From Bernardetiaceae bacterium (GTDB lineage: Bacteria; Bacteroidota; Bacteroidia; Cytophagales; Thermoflexibacteraceae), in NCBI GenBank assembly GCA_025056255.1, contig JANWVT010000014.1:25465-89464 (forward strand): 64,000 bases of DNA, read 5' to 3'. A program made the position numbers and the translations under genes. Positions 56,746 to 64,000 of this stretch are shown one piece after another (within the stretch, counting starts at the first letter, position 1; every line of letters begins with the position of its first letter). Under the pieces are notes generated by a model. The model had not been told where the DNA came from. It saw nothing but the letters and a program-made list of their open reading frames with translations, and made no database searches.

Positions 56746-57042
56746 ATGAGCAACACAGGAAAAACACTTCTCGGATTTATTGCGGGAGCCGCAGCAGGAA
56801 TGGTAGTAGGAATGCTTTTTGCACCAGACAAAGGCATTAACACACGCGACAAACTCAGCTATCGTTTAGATAAATACCTCGACGCGCTTAAAGAGCTACT
56901 TGAAGCACTAAAAGAAAAAAAAGACGAACCCATCAATACTGCCAAAGCAGATGGACAGCGCGTAGTGGGCGACATATTGAAGGAAGCTGAAAAAATATAC
57001 AGCGACATGCACGACTTAGAGTTTCGCATCAAGCAAAAGTAG
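56746..57042 (+). CDS. YtxH-domain protein
   Basis: A 98-residue protein with one membrane segment (TLLGFIAGAAAGMVVGMLFAPDKG, about residues 6-29), followed by the family hallmark APxxGxxxRxxL (here APDKGINTRDKL) and a charged helix. YtxH proteins are general stress-associated membrane proteins in many phyla without a known activity. Downstream of nusB, upstream of a strong terminator. Confidence 0.88.
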   Translation: MSNTGKTLLGFIAGAAAGMVVGMLFAPDKGINTRDKLSYRLDKYLDALKELLEALKEKKDEPINTAKADGQRVVGDILKEAEKIYSDMHDLEFRIKQK

Positions 57043-57119
57043 TAGCAGTGCAACTAATCTACTACATGTGTTGTTATGATAATAAAGGTTTTTAAGTTGT
57101 TTTAATAGGTTTATGTTCT

Positions 57120-57156
57120 AAACACCCCAACGCATTTTGTATTGGGGTGTTTTTTT
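57120..57156 (+). terminator. Rho-independent terminator after the YtxH gene
   Basis: AACACCCCAA (57121-57130) and TTGGGGTGTT (57142-57151) form a perfect 10-bp stem with an 11-base loop, followed by seven T. This is the best terminator in the window. Confidence 0.88.
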
Positions 57157-57180
57157 GCAGTATTTTGTGTATCTTCCGGC

Positions 57181-57789
57181 ATGATAAACTCCAAAAGTCG
57201 CGAACAGATTCTCCAAGCAATTGGAAAGAACAAGCCTGAACCGGCACCCCTACCCAATATACCTGCCCAGTGGGCAGTGGATTCTGTTAATTCGAGTGAA
57301 CACCTGCTTCAAACTTTCACCGAAACCCTTCAAAAAATTGGAGCAGCAGTAGCAACTGCTTCTACTGTAGAAGCCATACGCGCAATTATCAGCCACCACT
57401 ATCCACAGGCAGTTCATATTTGCAGTACATTTGCAGCTGTCCAAGGCAGCGTATCACTGGAAAATATACAGCACCCCGCCGAGCTGGCTTGCGTAGAAGT
57501 AGCTATTGTAGAAGGTAGTTTGGGAGTAGCAGAAAACGGTGCCATCTGGCTTACCGAATCACAAATGGTGCATCGTGCGTTGCCCTTCATTACCCAACAT
57601 CTCGTAATAGTGTTGCCCTCTTGGCGTATTGTTGGCAATATGCATGCTGCCTACCAAAGAATCGGACAAATTAGTGAGGGATTTGGCACATTTATTTCCG
57701 GACCTTCCAGAACTGCTGATATAGAACAGTCGCTTGTTATTGGCGCACATGGCGCGCGCAGCTTGTTGGTTTGTCTGCTAACCTCATAA
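57181..57789 (+). CDS. LUD-domain protein (LutC/YkgG family)
   Basis: I use the ATG at 57181 (MINSKSREQILQAIGKNK) because the ORF start lies within the terminator. The 202-residue protein shows the LUD (lactate utilisation) fold: short N-terminal helix, then CSTFAAVQGSVSL, LACVEVAIVEGSLGVAENGAIWLTESQMVHRALPFITQHLVIVLP and GFGTFISGPSRTADIEQSLVIGAHGARSLLVCL. LutC works with the iron-sulfur proteins LutA and LutB in L-lactate oxidation; those partners are not next to it here, so its role in this genome is unconfirmed. Confidence 0.88.
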   Translation: MINSKSREQILQAIGKNKPEPAPLPNIPAQWAVDSVNSSEHLLQTFTETLQKIGAAVATASTVEAIRAIISHHYPQAVHICSTFAAVQGSVSLENIQHPAELACVEVAIVEGSLGVAENGAIWLTESQMVHRALPFITQHLVIVLPSWRIVGNMHAAYQRIGQISEGFGTFISGPSRTADIEQSLVIGAHGARSLLVCLLTS

Positions 57790-57898
57790 AAACAATCATT
57801 CTTTTTTTCCAAAAAAATGACTTAGCGCATTGTTTGTACCAATGTAGCCTACTATCTTGCTTAGTCAATTGTCAAACTTTACAACCCACAAACAAAAT

Positions 57899-58753
57899 AT
57901 GAAAACCATTCTTGTTCCTACCGATTTTTCTGACAATGCGCTGAAAGCAATGCAATATGCTATCCGTTTTGCAAATACCACCAGCAGCCGGTTAGTTTTT
58001 TTTAGAGCTACCGATACAATTGTTCCAGAAACAGCGCCTGTACATCTTTATCATGAATTGGTCAAAAGCGATATAGAAGAAAATACGGAAGAGCTGAAAC
58101 AACAAGTTTCCAAAGCTTATGCCCTCTCAGGCATTACCCCTGCTCCTGATAGCTACTCGCTAAGTGTAGAGTATGGTGCTTTCAAAAATATGATCCACGT
58201 TGCTATAAAAAACTACCATGTAGACCTTATTATCATGGGTACGCAAGGGGCAAGTGGATTAAAAAAAGTATTTTTTGGCAGCAATACGGCAAGTCTTTTT
58301 ACACAAGTGGACATCCCTGTGTTGGCGGTACCAGCTGATGCATCGACAGATACTACCATTACTAAAATTGGATATGCTTCTGACCTTACCGATTTTGGTG
58401 ATGAGTTGGCAAAAGTTGTAGCATTTGCTAAACCTTTTAACGCTGCCATAGAGCTATTCCACGTATATCCGGTATATCCACAATTAGTAGACGTAAATAA
58501 GTTTGACAAAGAGAAGGTGTTAAAAACCCTTATTGCCAAGTTTGATTACAGCAACTTGCACATCACCTTCATACAAACCGAATATGATAACGATATTATA
58601 GCTGGTATTGAACAATACGTAACACAAGAAAAACCTTCTTTATTAGTGATGTTTACTCATGAACGTTCGTGGTTTGACAAGCTGTTCAATCCCAGTATTA
58701 GCCAATCAGTTGCATTTGGTACTAAAACGCCATTGCTCGTATTTAAAAAGTAG
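57899..58753 (+). CDS. Universal stress protein, two UspA domains
   Basis: I use the ATG at 57899 (MKTILVPTDFSDNALKAM). The 284-residue protein has two tandem Usp domains (about 1-145 and 150-284). The first has the nucleotide-binding pattern IIMGTQGASGLKKVFFGSNTASLF (GxxGxxxxxxGSxTxxL), typical of ATP-binding Usps; the second ends SVAFGTKTPLLVFK and lacks a clear glycine signature. Tandem Usps are common in Bacteroidota and respond to stress or starvation. The gene stands alone after the LUD gene. Confidence 0.92.
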   Translation: MKTILVPTDFSDNALKAMQYAIRFANTTSSRLVFFRATDTIVPETAPVHLYHELVKSDIEENTEELKQQVSKAYALSGITPAPDSYSLSVEYGAFKNMIHVAIKNYHVDLIIMGTQGASGLKKVFFGSNTASLFTQVDIPVLAVPADASTDTTITKIGYASDLTDFGDELAKVVAFAKPFNAAIELFHVYPVYPQLVDVNKFDKEKVLKTLIAKFDYSNLHITFIQTEYDNDIIAGIEQYVTQEKPSLLVMFTHERSWFDKLFNPSISQSVAFGTKTPLLVFKK

Positions 58754-58983
58754 TGCAAACACTCTTTTTGATGCAAACGTATTAGTCCAACAACTCCGAA
58801 AAACAATGTAGTGTAAAAACATCGGGTTGTATTTTTGGGCATAATTTTTTTTGCAATACAGAGCAACACACTTATGTGATTTGTCCAAGGCTACTGTAAC
58901 ATGCTTGGTGCACAGCGGCAGCCTGTTTGGCAAAACAAAAGCAATTGGGCTTGCCTTGCAGGCTGATAATCAACTTGCTTAAT

Positions 58984-59017
58984 AACCCGTACTTTTCTAA
59001 AATGAAAAGTACGGGTT
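58984..59017. repeat. 14-bp perfect inverted repeat
   Basis: AACCCGTACTTTTC (58984-58997) and GAAAAGTACGGGTT (59004-59017) are perfect complements around a 6-base loop (TAAAAT). No T-run follows on either strand. Possible terminator for the Usp gene although 230 bases away, or part of a structured RNA. Confidence 0.6.
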
Positions 59018-59101
59018 GTACCATGTAATAGCCTTTGTGCGTTATGCTGCCACTATACAATTTGTTTGCTTAACCAGCCACACGTAGATTATGCACAAGA
59101 T

Positions 59102-59149
59102 TTGTTGTAACAATATTCAGCTGACAAAGCTTAACATTTGTTACAACAA
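59102..59149. repeat. 12-bp inverted repeat before the OmpA-family gene
   Basis: TTGTTGTAACAA (59102-59113) and TTGTTACAACAA (59138-59149) are perfect inverted arms with a 24-base spacer, ending 15 bases before the ATG at 59165. The position and symmetry suggest a two-site operator or a leader hairpin. Confidence 0.5.
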
Positions 59150-59164
59150 GTTATTAAATACTCG

Positions 59165-60427
59165 ATGGTTATGATACGAATAATTTGGGTTTTACTATGT
59201 TTTTTCTGGCACAGTTTCTGTGTGCAGGCGCAAATTCGCCAGCTTAAAATTGCACATACGCAAAAACCGCTTTTGGCTTCTGAGCTTGCTGTTAGTCCAG
59301 ACGGTAAATATTTAATTTTTAAAAGAATGGATAGGCAGTGGGAAAGCCAACCTATACTTTTTCGCACCGAACTCCTCTCCGACTCCACTTGTAGCGAACC
59401 AGAGCTCCTACCTGCTTTTTCTCAAAAAGACAAAACAGGAAAATATATTTTTCGAGCAGGAACGCCATTTATCACCTACGATGGCAAGCAAATTTATTAC
59501 GAATACGACCCCAAAAGCAGTGAAGCACCAGTTCGCGACAAGGGCATTTGGGTGTACGACATAGCTACCAACCAACACAAAGAAATTATCAAAAGCGAAT
59601 TAGCTACCTCTCCTTCGGTCAGCCCTGATGGCAAATCTCTTTATTTTGAAAATAACGGAAAAATCTTAGTATCGAGAAAAGATGCTAAGGGTATGTGGGG
59701 CACGCCAATTCCTTTGCCTGCACCGGTCAATTCAGAAAATCCTAACGAAATGAATGTGTTTCCGAAAATTTTGGAAGATAACAAAACTTTGCTTTTCTCG
59801 AGTAATCGCTCTGGCAGTATTGGCGGCTGGGATTTGTATGCTACTACCTTGCAGCCTAATGGTAAGTGGACCTTACCTGTTAATTTAGACTCGCTCAATA
59901 CTCAAGCAGATGAAAGTTGGTGCAGTATTTCTCAAAATCGGATATTGTATTTTGTGCGTTGGCGCCGATTGGGCGATGGTAGAACCAATCAGAGTGAGGT
60001 TTTCACAGTGCGTTTGCCTGCTAAAATGGATTTCAACGGGTTGAGCATCTATGCAGGCAATATCTACGATAATCTGACCGGAGAGCCTTTTCAATTAGGT
60101 GAATTGACTTTTGCTAGCAATTCTAGCGAACTAAATCCTGCTGCTAAAAAAAGTTTAGAAAAATTAGCCAAACTGCTTATTTCAAAACCTAATGTTATAC
60201 TCGAAATTGGCGCCCACACCGATGACTTAGGCAACGACGAAACCAATTTACAACTTTCGCAAAGAAGAGCAGAAAGCGTGGTAGCCTATTTGTTAGACTT
60301 GGGTGTTCCTTCTAAACAGATGCGTCCCAAAGGCTATGGCGAGTCGCAGCCCAAAGTGCCAAATACAAGTGAACATAACCGAAAGAAAAACCGCCGTGTA
60401 GAGTTTAAATTAATTGTCAACGATTAA
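59165..60427 (+). CDS. OmpA-family protein with WD40/PD40-like repeats
   Basis: I use the ATG at 59165 (MVMIRIIWVLLCFFWHSFCVQAQ), since the ORF start is a TTG inside the inverted repeat. The 420-residue protein has a signal peptide, several PD40/WD40-like blades (LAVSPDGKYLIFKRM, PFITYDGKQIYYEYD, SPSVSPDGKSLYFENNG, KTLLFSSNRSGSIGGWDLY) and a C-terminal OmpA-like peptidoglycan-binding domain (ILEIGAHTDDLGNDETNLQLSQRRAESVVAYLLDLGVPSKQMRPKGYGESQP...NRRVEFKLI). It is probably an outer-membrane protein tethered to the wall. The layout recalls the T9SS component PorE but lacks a TPR part. Confidence 0.87.
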   Translation: MVMIRIIWVLLCFFWHSFCVQAQIRQLKIAHTQKPLLASELAVSPDGKYLIFKRMDRQWESQPILFRTELLSDSTCSEPELLPAFSQKDKTGKYIFRAGTPFITYDGKQIYYEYDPKSSEAPVRDKGIWVYDIATNQHKEIIKSELATSPSVSPDGKSLYFENNGKILVSRKDAKGMWGTPIPLPAPVNSENPNEMNVFPKILEDNKTLLFSSNRSGSIGGWDLYATTLQPNGKWTLPVNLDSLNTQADESWCSISQNRILYFVRWRRLGDGRTNQSEVFTVRLPAKMDFNGLSIYAGNIYDNLTGEPFQLGELTFASNSSELNPAAKKSLEKLAKLLISKPNVILEIGAHTDDLGNDETNLQLSQRRAESVVAYLLDLGVPSKQMRPKGYGESQPKVPNTSEHNRKKNRRVEFKLIVND

Positions 60428-60758
60428 CCTCTTTGAGTAGATTATGTATCACAAAAAACTAGCTATGGTGCGTCGGAACACGCACATAACAGCACAGAAT
60501 TTTGGAATATTGTTCCCACTAAAAGAGAAAAAAACAAGCTACTCTTCTACCACTTATACTCTGCTTTTTGGCGTTTTACAATTATAAGTAGCTGACTGTC
60601 AATCAGGTTGATTGGCGTCCATTGAGCAGTAGAAAAACTTTTCAAAATTAGTTGCAAGGTTTTGTGCATGTTAAGCCAAGAGTGCTAAGTGTTCTTTAAA
60701 TCTTATTATTTCCTTGCACACTGGGCAGTAAGTAAGAATGTATTCAACCACTCAATAT
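60428..60758. other. 331-base intergenic region
   Basis: No gene is supported. Weak hairpins are present: GTGCGT/ACGCAC (60468-60485, loop CGGAAC) and ACTTATA (60552-60558) with TATAAGT (60583-60589). A 40-codon minus-strand ORF starting MHKTLQLILKSF (about 60553-60671) has no supporting feature. Confidence 0.5.
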
Positions 60759-61577
60759 TCAGCGTGTAGCGCTTCGATAGGGAGACTTGTTGTAAAACTC
60801 CATTGCTTTGGGAATGAGCGAGTTCAGATGACTGATGCGCGTTTGGCTGGAAGGATGCGTGGATAAGAATTCTGGGGTTGCATTCCGATTGGCTGCTGCC
60901 ATGCGCTCCCAAAACTTGGGGGCTTCTTGTGGATTGTAGCCTGCATAGGCAGAAAACATCAGTCCTATTTCATCCGCTTCCGACTCTTGCTTACGGCTAA
61001 AAGGTAGTAAGATACCTACTTGGGTACCTAAGCCATAAGCTGCCATCCAAGCTGCTTGTGTTTCGCGGGGCTTATTGCTCAGCGCTACTGCTAGCCCTAC
61101 TTGCCCTACCATTGCTAACAGGTTTTGACTCATTCGCTCGTCGCCATGTCCTGCAATAGCGTGCGCTATTTCATGTCCCATCACCACTGCCAGCCCATCT
61201 TCATCTTTACAAATCGGTAAAATACCGGTGTAAACTACTACCTTGCCTCCGGGCATACACCATGCATTTACTTGGTCGCTTTCTACCAAGTTGAACTCCC
61301 ATTTGAAGCCATTTAAGCGGTCGGACATATTCATTTCTGCCATGTATCGTTCTACCCCTTCCTTAATACGCTCTCCTACTCTTTTGACTGTTGCTGTAGC
61401 CTGTGCATTAGTAGAAAGACGGTTCTGTTGCAAGAACTGGTTGTACTGGGTAGCACTCATCGCGAGCAATTCGCTTTGTGGAATAAGGCTTAGTTGCCTT
61501 CTACCTGTAACTGGAACAGTTTGGCATGCTGCCATTAAAATGAATACAAATAAAATAGTGTTTGTCAGCCATTTCAT
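60759..61577 (-). CDS. M48-family metalloprotease lipoprotein
   Basis: The 272-residue protein has a lipoprotein signal (MKWLTNTILFVFILMAAC). The zinc site is MGHEIAHAIAGHGDER (HExxH near residue 130), with the third ligand in ESEADEIGLMFSAYAG. This matches the LoiP/YcaL/BepA-like periplasmic M48 peptidases that degrade misassembled outer-membrane proteins. It has no TPR domain. Length is usual for the short, lipidated type. It lies 107 bases from the ABC gene, in the same direction. Confidence 0.92.
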   Translation of the reverse strand: MKWLTNTILFVFILMAACQTVPVTGRRQLSLIPQSELLAMSATQYNQFLQQNRLSTNAQATATVKRVGERIKEGVERYMAEMNMSDRLNGFKWEFNLVESDQVNAWCMPGGKVVVYTGILPICKDEDGLAVVMGHEIAHAIAGHGDERMSQNLLAMVGQVGLAVALSNKPRETQAAWMAAYGLGTQVGILLPFSRKQESEADEIGLMFSAYAGYNPQEAPKFWERMAAANRNATPEFLSTHPSSQTRISHLNSLIPKAMEFYNKSPYRSATR

Positions 61578-61684
61578 ATGAAGGCAATTTTTAGAAACAT
61601 AACGAACTAGTTTACAGCAATAGAAAAGGGTTTTTGGCTATCTATGCATTCTACTAACACTACGAGCAATTTTACAGCCAAGTT

Positions 61685-62707
61685 TCAGGGCAAACATGCA
61701 TACTGGTTAACTTGAATGCCCACTTTACAGCTTTCTCGGATGTCGGCAACAAGCTGTGTTTTAGCAACCAGTTGCCAGCCATCTCCTACGATTGTATATT
61801 CACAATAGCTGCCAAAAAACCTGACCCGTTTAATAATACCACTGCTCATACCTTTTTGTGGGTCGGTAAAAATCAAAATATTTTCTGGTCTTATGCAAAT
61901 ATTTTTTACCAAAAAATTAACGTTAGCGGGTTTGGGGATGCTGCCAATCGGAGAGTGTAGCATGGTTGCTCTATCGGTTACAGGTAGAATATTTGCCTTG
62001 CCAAGAAACACGGCAACGTATTCATTAGCAGGTTCATAATACAGATGTTGAGGCTTGCCATATTGCTGCAGAAGTCCATTATTAAGAACAGCAATGCGGT
62101 CGGCTGTTGCTAGCGTGTCGCGTGTGTCATGAGTTACAAACAGGGTAGTAATACCCAAATGACTTAGCAGTTCAAACAATTCATCACGTACTTGGTCTTT
62201 GAGCATTTCGTCTAAATTGCTAAAGGGTTCGTCTAGCAGTAGCAATTCTGGGCGTGGTGCCAATGCACGGGCGATAGCCACTCGTTGCTGCTGCCCACCA
62301 GAGAGTTGGTGTGGGTAGCGCCTCTCGTAACCTGTCAAACCGACCAGTTCAAGCACCTCTGCAATGCGTTTGTTCTGTTGTGCTTTGTGCTCAGTAAGAC
62401 CAAAACGTACATTTTCAGCTACGTTCAAATGTGGAAAAAGAGCATAGTCTTGAAAAACCATGCCTACTTTTCGTTTCTCGGGCTTTATCCATACTGTTTG
62501 CGAGGCTACTACTTTGCTGTTGATGCTAATGCTGCCTGTTTGAGGGTGTTCCAAACCTGCAATAAGCCTGAGTAGGGTTGTTTTTCCACAACCGCTTTCT
62601 CCAATAATAGCTACTAGTTCCCCTTTGTTTACTTCAAGGCAAATATGTTGAAGAGCGGGTTGTGATGCATTGGGGTATGTAATGGAAAGGTCTTCAACGC
62701 TAAGCAT
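61685..62707 (-). CDS. ABC transporter ATP-binding protein, FbpC/PotA type
   Basis: I use the ATG at 62707 (MLSVEDLSITYPNASQ); the longer ORF start lies inside the upstream gene. The 340-residue protein has Walker A GESGCGKTT, Q-loop VGMVFQDYALFPHL, signature LSGGQQQRVAIARAL, Walker B LLLLDEPFSNLD and H-loop VTHDTRDT, then a C-terminal TOBE-like domain (residues about 240-340) with IRPENILIF. The form is typical of importers for ferric iron, polyamines or sulfate. No permease or binding protein gene adjoins, so the substrate is unknown. It overlaps the GtrB-like gene by 8 bases. Confidence 0.9.
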   Translation of the reverse strand: MLSVEDLSITYPNASQPALQHICLEVNKGELVAIIGESGCGKTTLLRLIAGLEHPQTGSISINSKVVASQTVWIKPEKRKVGMVFQDYALFPHLNVAENVRFGLTEHKAQQNKRIAEVLELVGLTGYERRYPHQLSGGQQQRVAIARALAPRPELLLLDEPFSNLDEMLKDQVRDELFELLSHLGITTLFVTHDTRDTLATADRIAVLNNGLLQQYGKPQHLYYEPANEYVAVFLGKANILPVTDRATMLHSPIGSIPKPANVNFLVKNICIRPENILIFTDPQKGMSSGIIKRVRFFGSYCEYTIVGDGWQLVAKTQLVADIRESCKVGIQVNQYACLP

Positions 62708-63689
62708 GTTTGGAGGAGTCGAAATTGGAGTACTCAGCAATATGATAGTCGTTGCGGTTGGGTGCAGCAAGGGAAATCATTTCGGCAAGGAATCCAGCAA
62801 GAAAAAGTTGTGTGCCAATAATAGCAGCAGTAAGTGCCAAAAAAAACAATGGTTGGTCAACCACGTCGCGGGGTGGCGGCATGCCCGGCTGCGATTTGAT
62901 AAATTTTTCCAACACAAGAAAAAAAGCAATCCCACCTCCTAACAAAAAAACCAACAATCCGATTGTACCAAAGAAGTGCATTGGGCGTTTGCGAAATTTT
63001 CCGACAAAAACGATAGACATTAAATCAAGAAAGCCATATACAAAACGCTCTATGCCAAATTTAGTGACACCATATTTGCGCGGGCGATGCTCTACTACCT
63101 TCTCTCCTATTTTTTTGAATCCTGCCCATTTAGCCAATAGCGGAATGTAGCGGTGCATTTCACCATACACCTCGATGCTTTTTACTACTTCTTGCTTGTA
63201 AGCTTTCAACCCACAATTGAAATCGTGGAGGTAAATCCCTGAAACTTTTCTGGTTACTGCGTTGAATAGTTTGGTTGGAATAGTTTTGCTTAGCGGGTCG
63301 TAACGCTTTTTTTTCCATCCGGAAACCATGTCAAATTTCTCCTCAACAATCATTTTATATAGGGCAGGTATTTCATCGGGGCTGTCTTGCATGTCTGCAT
63401 CCATAGTGATGACTACATTACCTTGTGCCGCCCTAAAGCCAACGTGTAGTGCAGCAGATTTACCATAGTTGCGACGGAAACAAATGCCTTTTACGACAGG
63501 GTTGTGTTCTCCTATCTGCTTAATAACTTCCCAAGTGCGGTCTGTGCTACCATCGTTTACAATAATCACTTCATAGCCAAACCGATGTTCCTGCATCACG
63601 CGCTCTATCCATGCACATAATTCAGGTAAAGACTCCTCCTCATTGTAAGCAGGGATGACAACAGAGATATCGGGTTTCTTTATGCTCAT
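62700..63689 (-). CDS. Polyprenyl-phosphate-type family 2 glycosyltransferase (GtrB/DPM1-like)
   Basis: The 329-residue protein has a GT-A domain (residues 8-235) with ISVVIPAYNEEESLPEL, VIIVNDGSTDRTWEVI, ITMDADMQDSPDEIPALYK and KKRYDPLSKTIPTKLFNAVTRKVSGI, followed by two membrane helices (FFGTIGLLVFLLGGGIAFFLVL and LFFLALTAAIIGTQLFLAGFLAEMI). This is the layout of GtrB/ArnC enzymes that put a sugar on undecaprenyl phosphate for flippase use. The upstream gene's stop is directly adjacent to its ATG. It starts a three-gene run with the ABC ATPase and M48 genes. Confidence 0.9.
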   Translation of the reverse strand: MSIKKPDISVVIPAYNEEESLPELCAWIERVMQEHRFGYEVIIVNDGSTDRTWEVIKQIGEHNPVVKGICFRRNYGKSAALHVGFRAAQGNVVITMDADMQDSPDEIPALYKMIVEEKFDMVSGWKKKRYDPLSKTIPTKLFNAVTRKVSGIYLHDFNCGLKAYKQEVVKSIEVYGEMHRYIPLLAKWAGFKKIGEKVVEHRPRKYGVTKFGIERFVYGFLDLMSIVFVGKFRKRPMHFFGTIGLLVFLLGGGIAFFLVLEKFIKSQPGMPPPRDVVDQPLFFLALTAAIIGTQLFLAGFLAEMISLAAPNRNDYHIAEYSNFDSSKHA

Positions 63690-64000
63690 TCAACTGTTTT
63701 TCTTGTGATAATGTACAAAGCGCCAAAAGGTATACCGCTCATAATTTTCGGGCTTGAACCAACTTTGATGTTCCTTTATAAAAAGTTGCTCAATGAATGG
63801 CATAATCACAATGTCGCGAATTTGGTTTTTATCTGTTTGCTCAAATAAGTTATTATGCACTTGCATGGCGTTAATCAGGTGCAACGACCTTTCATCATAT
63901 TCATACGGCGGAATTACAGCCAATATATTAATATTCTTTTTGCCGTGCAGTGAGTGAAAAATTGACTTAAAATCTGATGCCCATACATAACGCTCTGTCG
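63690..64000 (-). CDS. Hypothetical protein, 5' end outside window
   Basis: The frame is open to the last base, so the TTG start of the ORF track is internal and this is a C-terminal fragment of about 102 residues (…WASDFKSIFHSLHGKKNINILAVIPPYEYDE...). It is rich in aromatic residues (FWRFVHYHKKNS at the end) with no membrane helix. Direct adjacency to the GtrB-like gene suggests the same operon. The family is not recognised. Confidence 0.6.
   Translation of the reverse strand, partial: TERYVWASDFKSIFHSLHGKKNINILAVIPPYEYDERSLHLINAMQVHNNLFEQTDKNQIRDIVIMPFIEQLFIKEHQSWFKPENYERYTFWRFVHYHKKNS

Larger units (their letters stand above)
58754..59164. other. 411-base intergenic region with several inverted repeats
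   Basis: No gene is supported. It contains, in order, CAGCCTG...CAGGCTG arms around 58918-58966 enclosing GGCAA/TTGCC; a 14-bp perfect inverted repeat at 58984-59017; GGCAGC/GCTGCC arms spanning about 58918 and 59047; and a 12-bp inverted repeat at 59102-59149. Three minus-strand ORFs of 60-75 codons overlap these palindromes and look spurious. The density of pairing arms is compatible with a small structured RNA, which cannot be settled by eye. Confidence 0.4.

Noticed and set aside
58657-59060. Three overlapping minus-strand ORFs of 62-75 codons after the Usp gene
   Set aside because: They cross perfect palindromes and the end of the Usp gene and lack any family features.
60553-60671. 40-codon minus-strand ORF MHKTLQLILKSF…
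   Set aside because: No signal peptide, lipobox, motif or paralogue to support it.

Overview
The window reads as ordinary chromosomal DNA of a Bacteroidota member, most likely of the Cytophagales type. Evidence: a SusC/SusD pair, a protein with a C-terminal type IX secretion (T9SS) sorting domain, a DUF5686 outer-membrane protein, a long NusB, a DUF349 protein, and repeated TAnnTTTG promoter -7 boxes with no strong Shine-Dalgarno sequences. I see no rRNA, tRNA, CRISPR array, complete insertion sequence or prophage. The species cannot be named from the sequence alone.

Layout. 1-4.1 kb: end of a hypothetical gene, lnt (lipoprotein acylation), and two tandem paralogous secreted proteins. 4.3-7.7 kb: an overlapping operon of a membrane glycosyltransferase, an ECF-type sigma factor and a GHL10 glycosidase. 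7.7-13.4 kb: a peroxiredoxin-like gene, then a co-directional HpaI aldolase / HapK-like / broken STAS-like / SDR / HyuA cluster that looks catabolic. 13.4-18.3 kb: HAD nucleotidase, Tat-type M24 peptidase, sulfhydrylase, free-Met-sulfoxide reductase, STAS-like protein and cytidine deaminase. 18.4-22.8 kb: SusD/SusC. 22.9-25.4 kb: GT4 plus a polytopic membrane protein. 25.4-34.4 kb: ligA translationally coupled to a gene with a possible degenerate methyltransferase fold, a glutaryl-CoA-dehydrogenase-like gene, a DUF349 protein, YqgE and an LVIVD-repeat protein. 34.5-42.2 kb: STAS-like, PASTA, T9SS cargo, dnaA, GT4, hisS. 42.2-52 kb: acidic protein, Dabb protein, secreted hypothetical, nhaA, TPR histidine kinase, DUF5686, guaA. 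52-64 kb: FGE-like lipid-side protein, three tiny lipoproteins, adenine deaminase, STAS-like, nusB, YtxH, LUD, UspA, OmpA-like, M48 protease, ABC ATPase, GtrB-like GT and a truncated gene.

How it fits together. Many genes serve the envelope (Lnt, GHL10, PASTA, T9SS cargo, SusCD, DUF5686, OmpA, M48, several glycosyltransferases); the rest are housekeeping (DnaA, LigA, HisS, GuaA, NusB) or salvage (Ade, Cdd, HAD nucleotidase).

The least expected content is a run of three overlapping very small basic lipoprotein genes (52.84-53.27 kb) that fall below the ORF track cut-off. Next are the tandem secreted paralogues with a shared RGxCxCE motif, the HyuA cluster with no HyuB, and a family of small STAS-like proteins present in three intact copies and one damaged copy.
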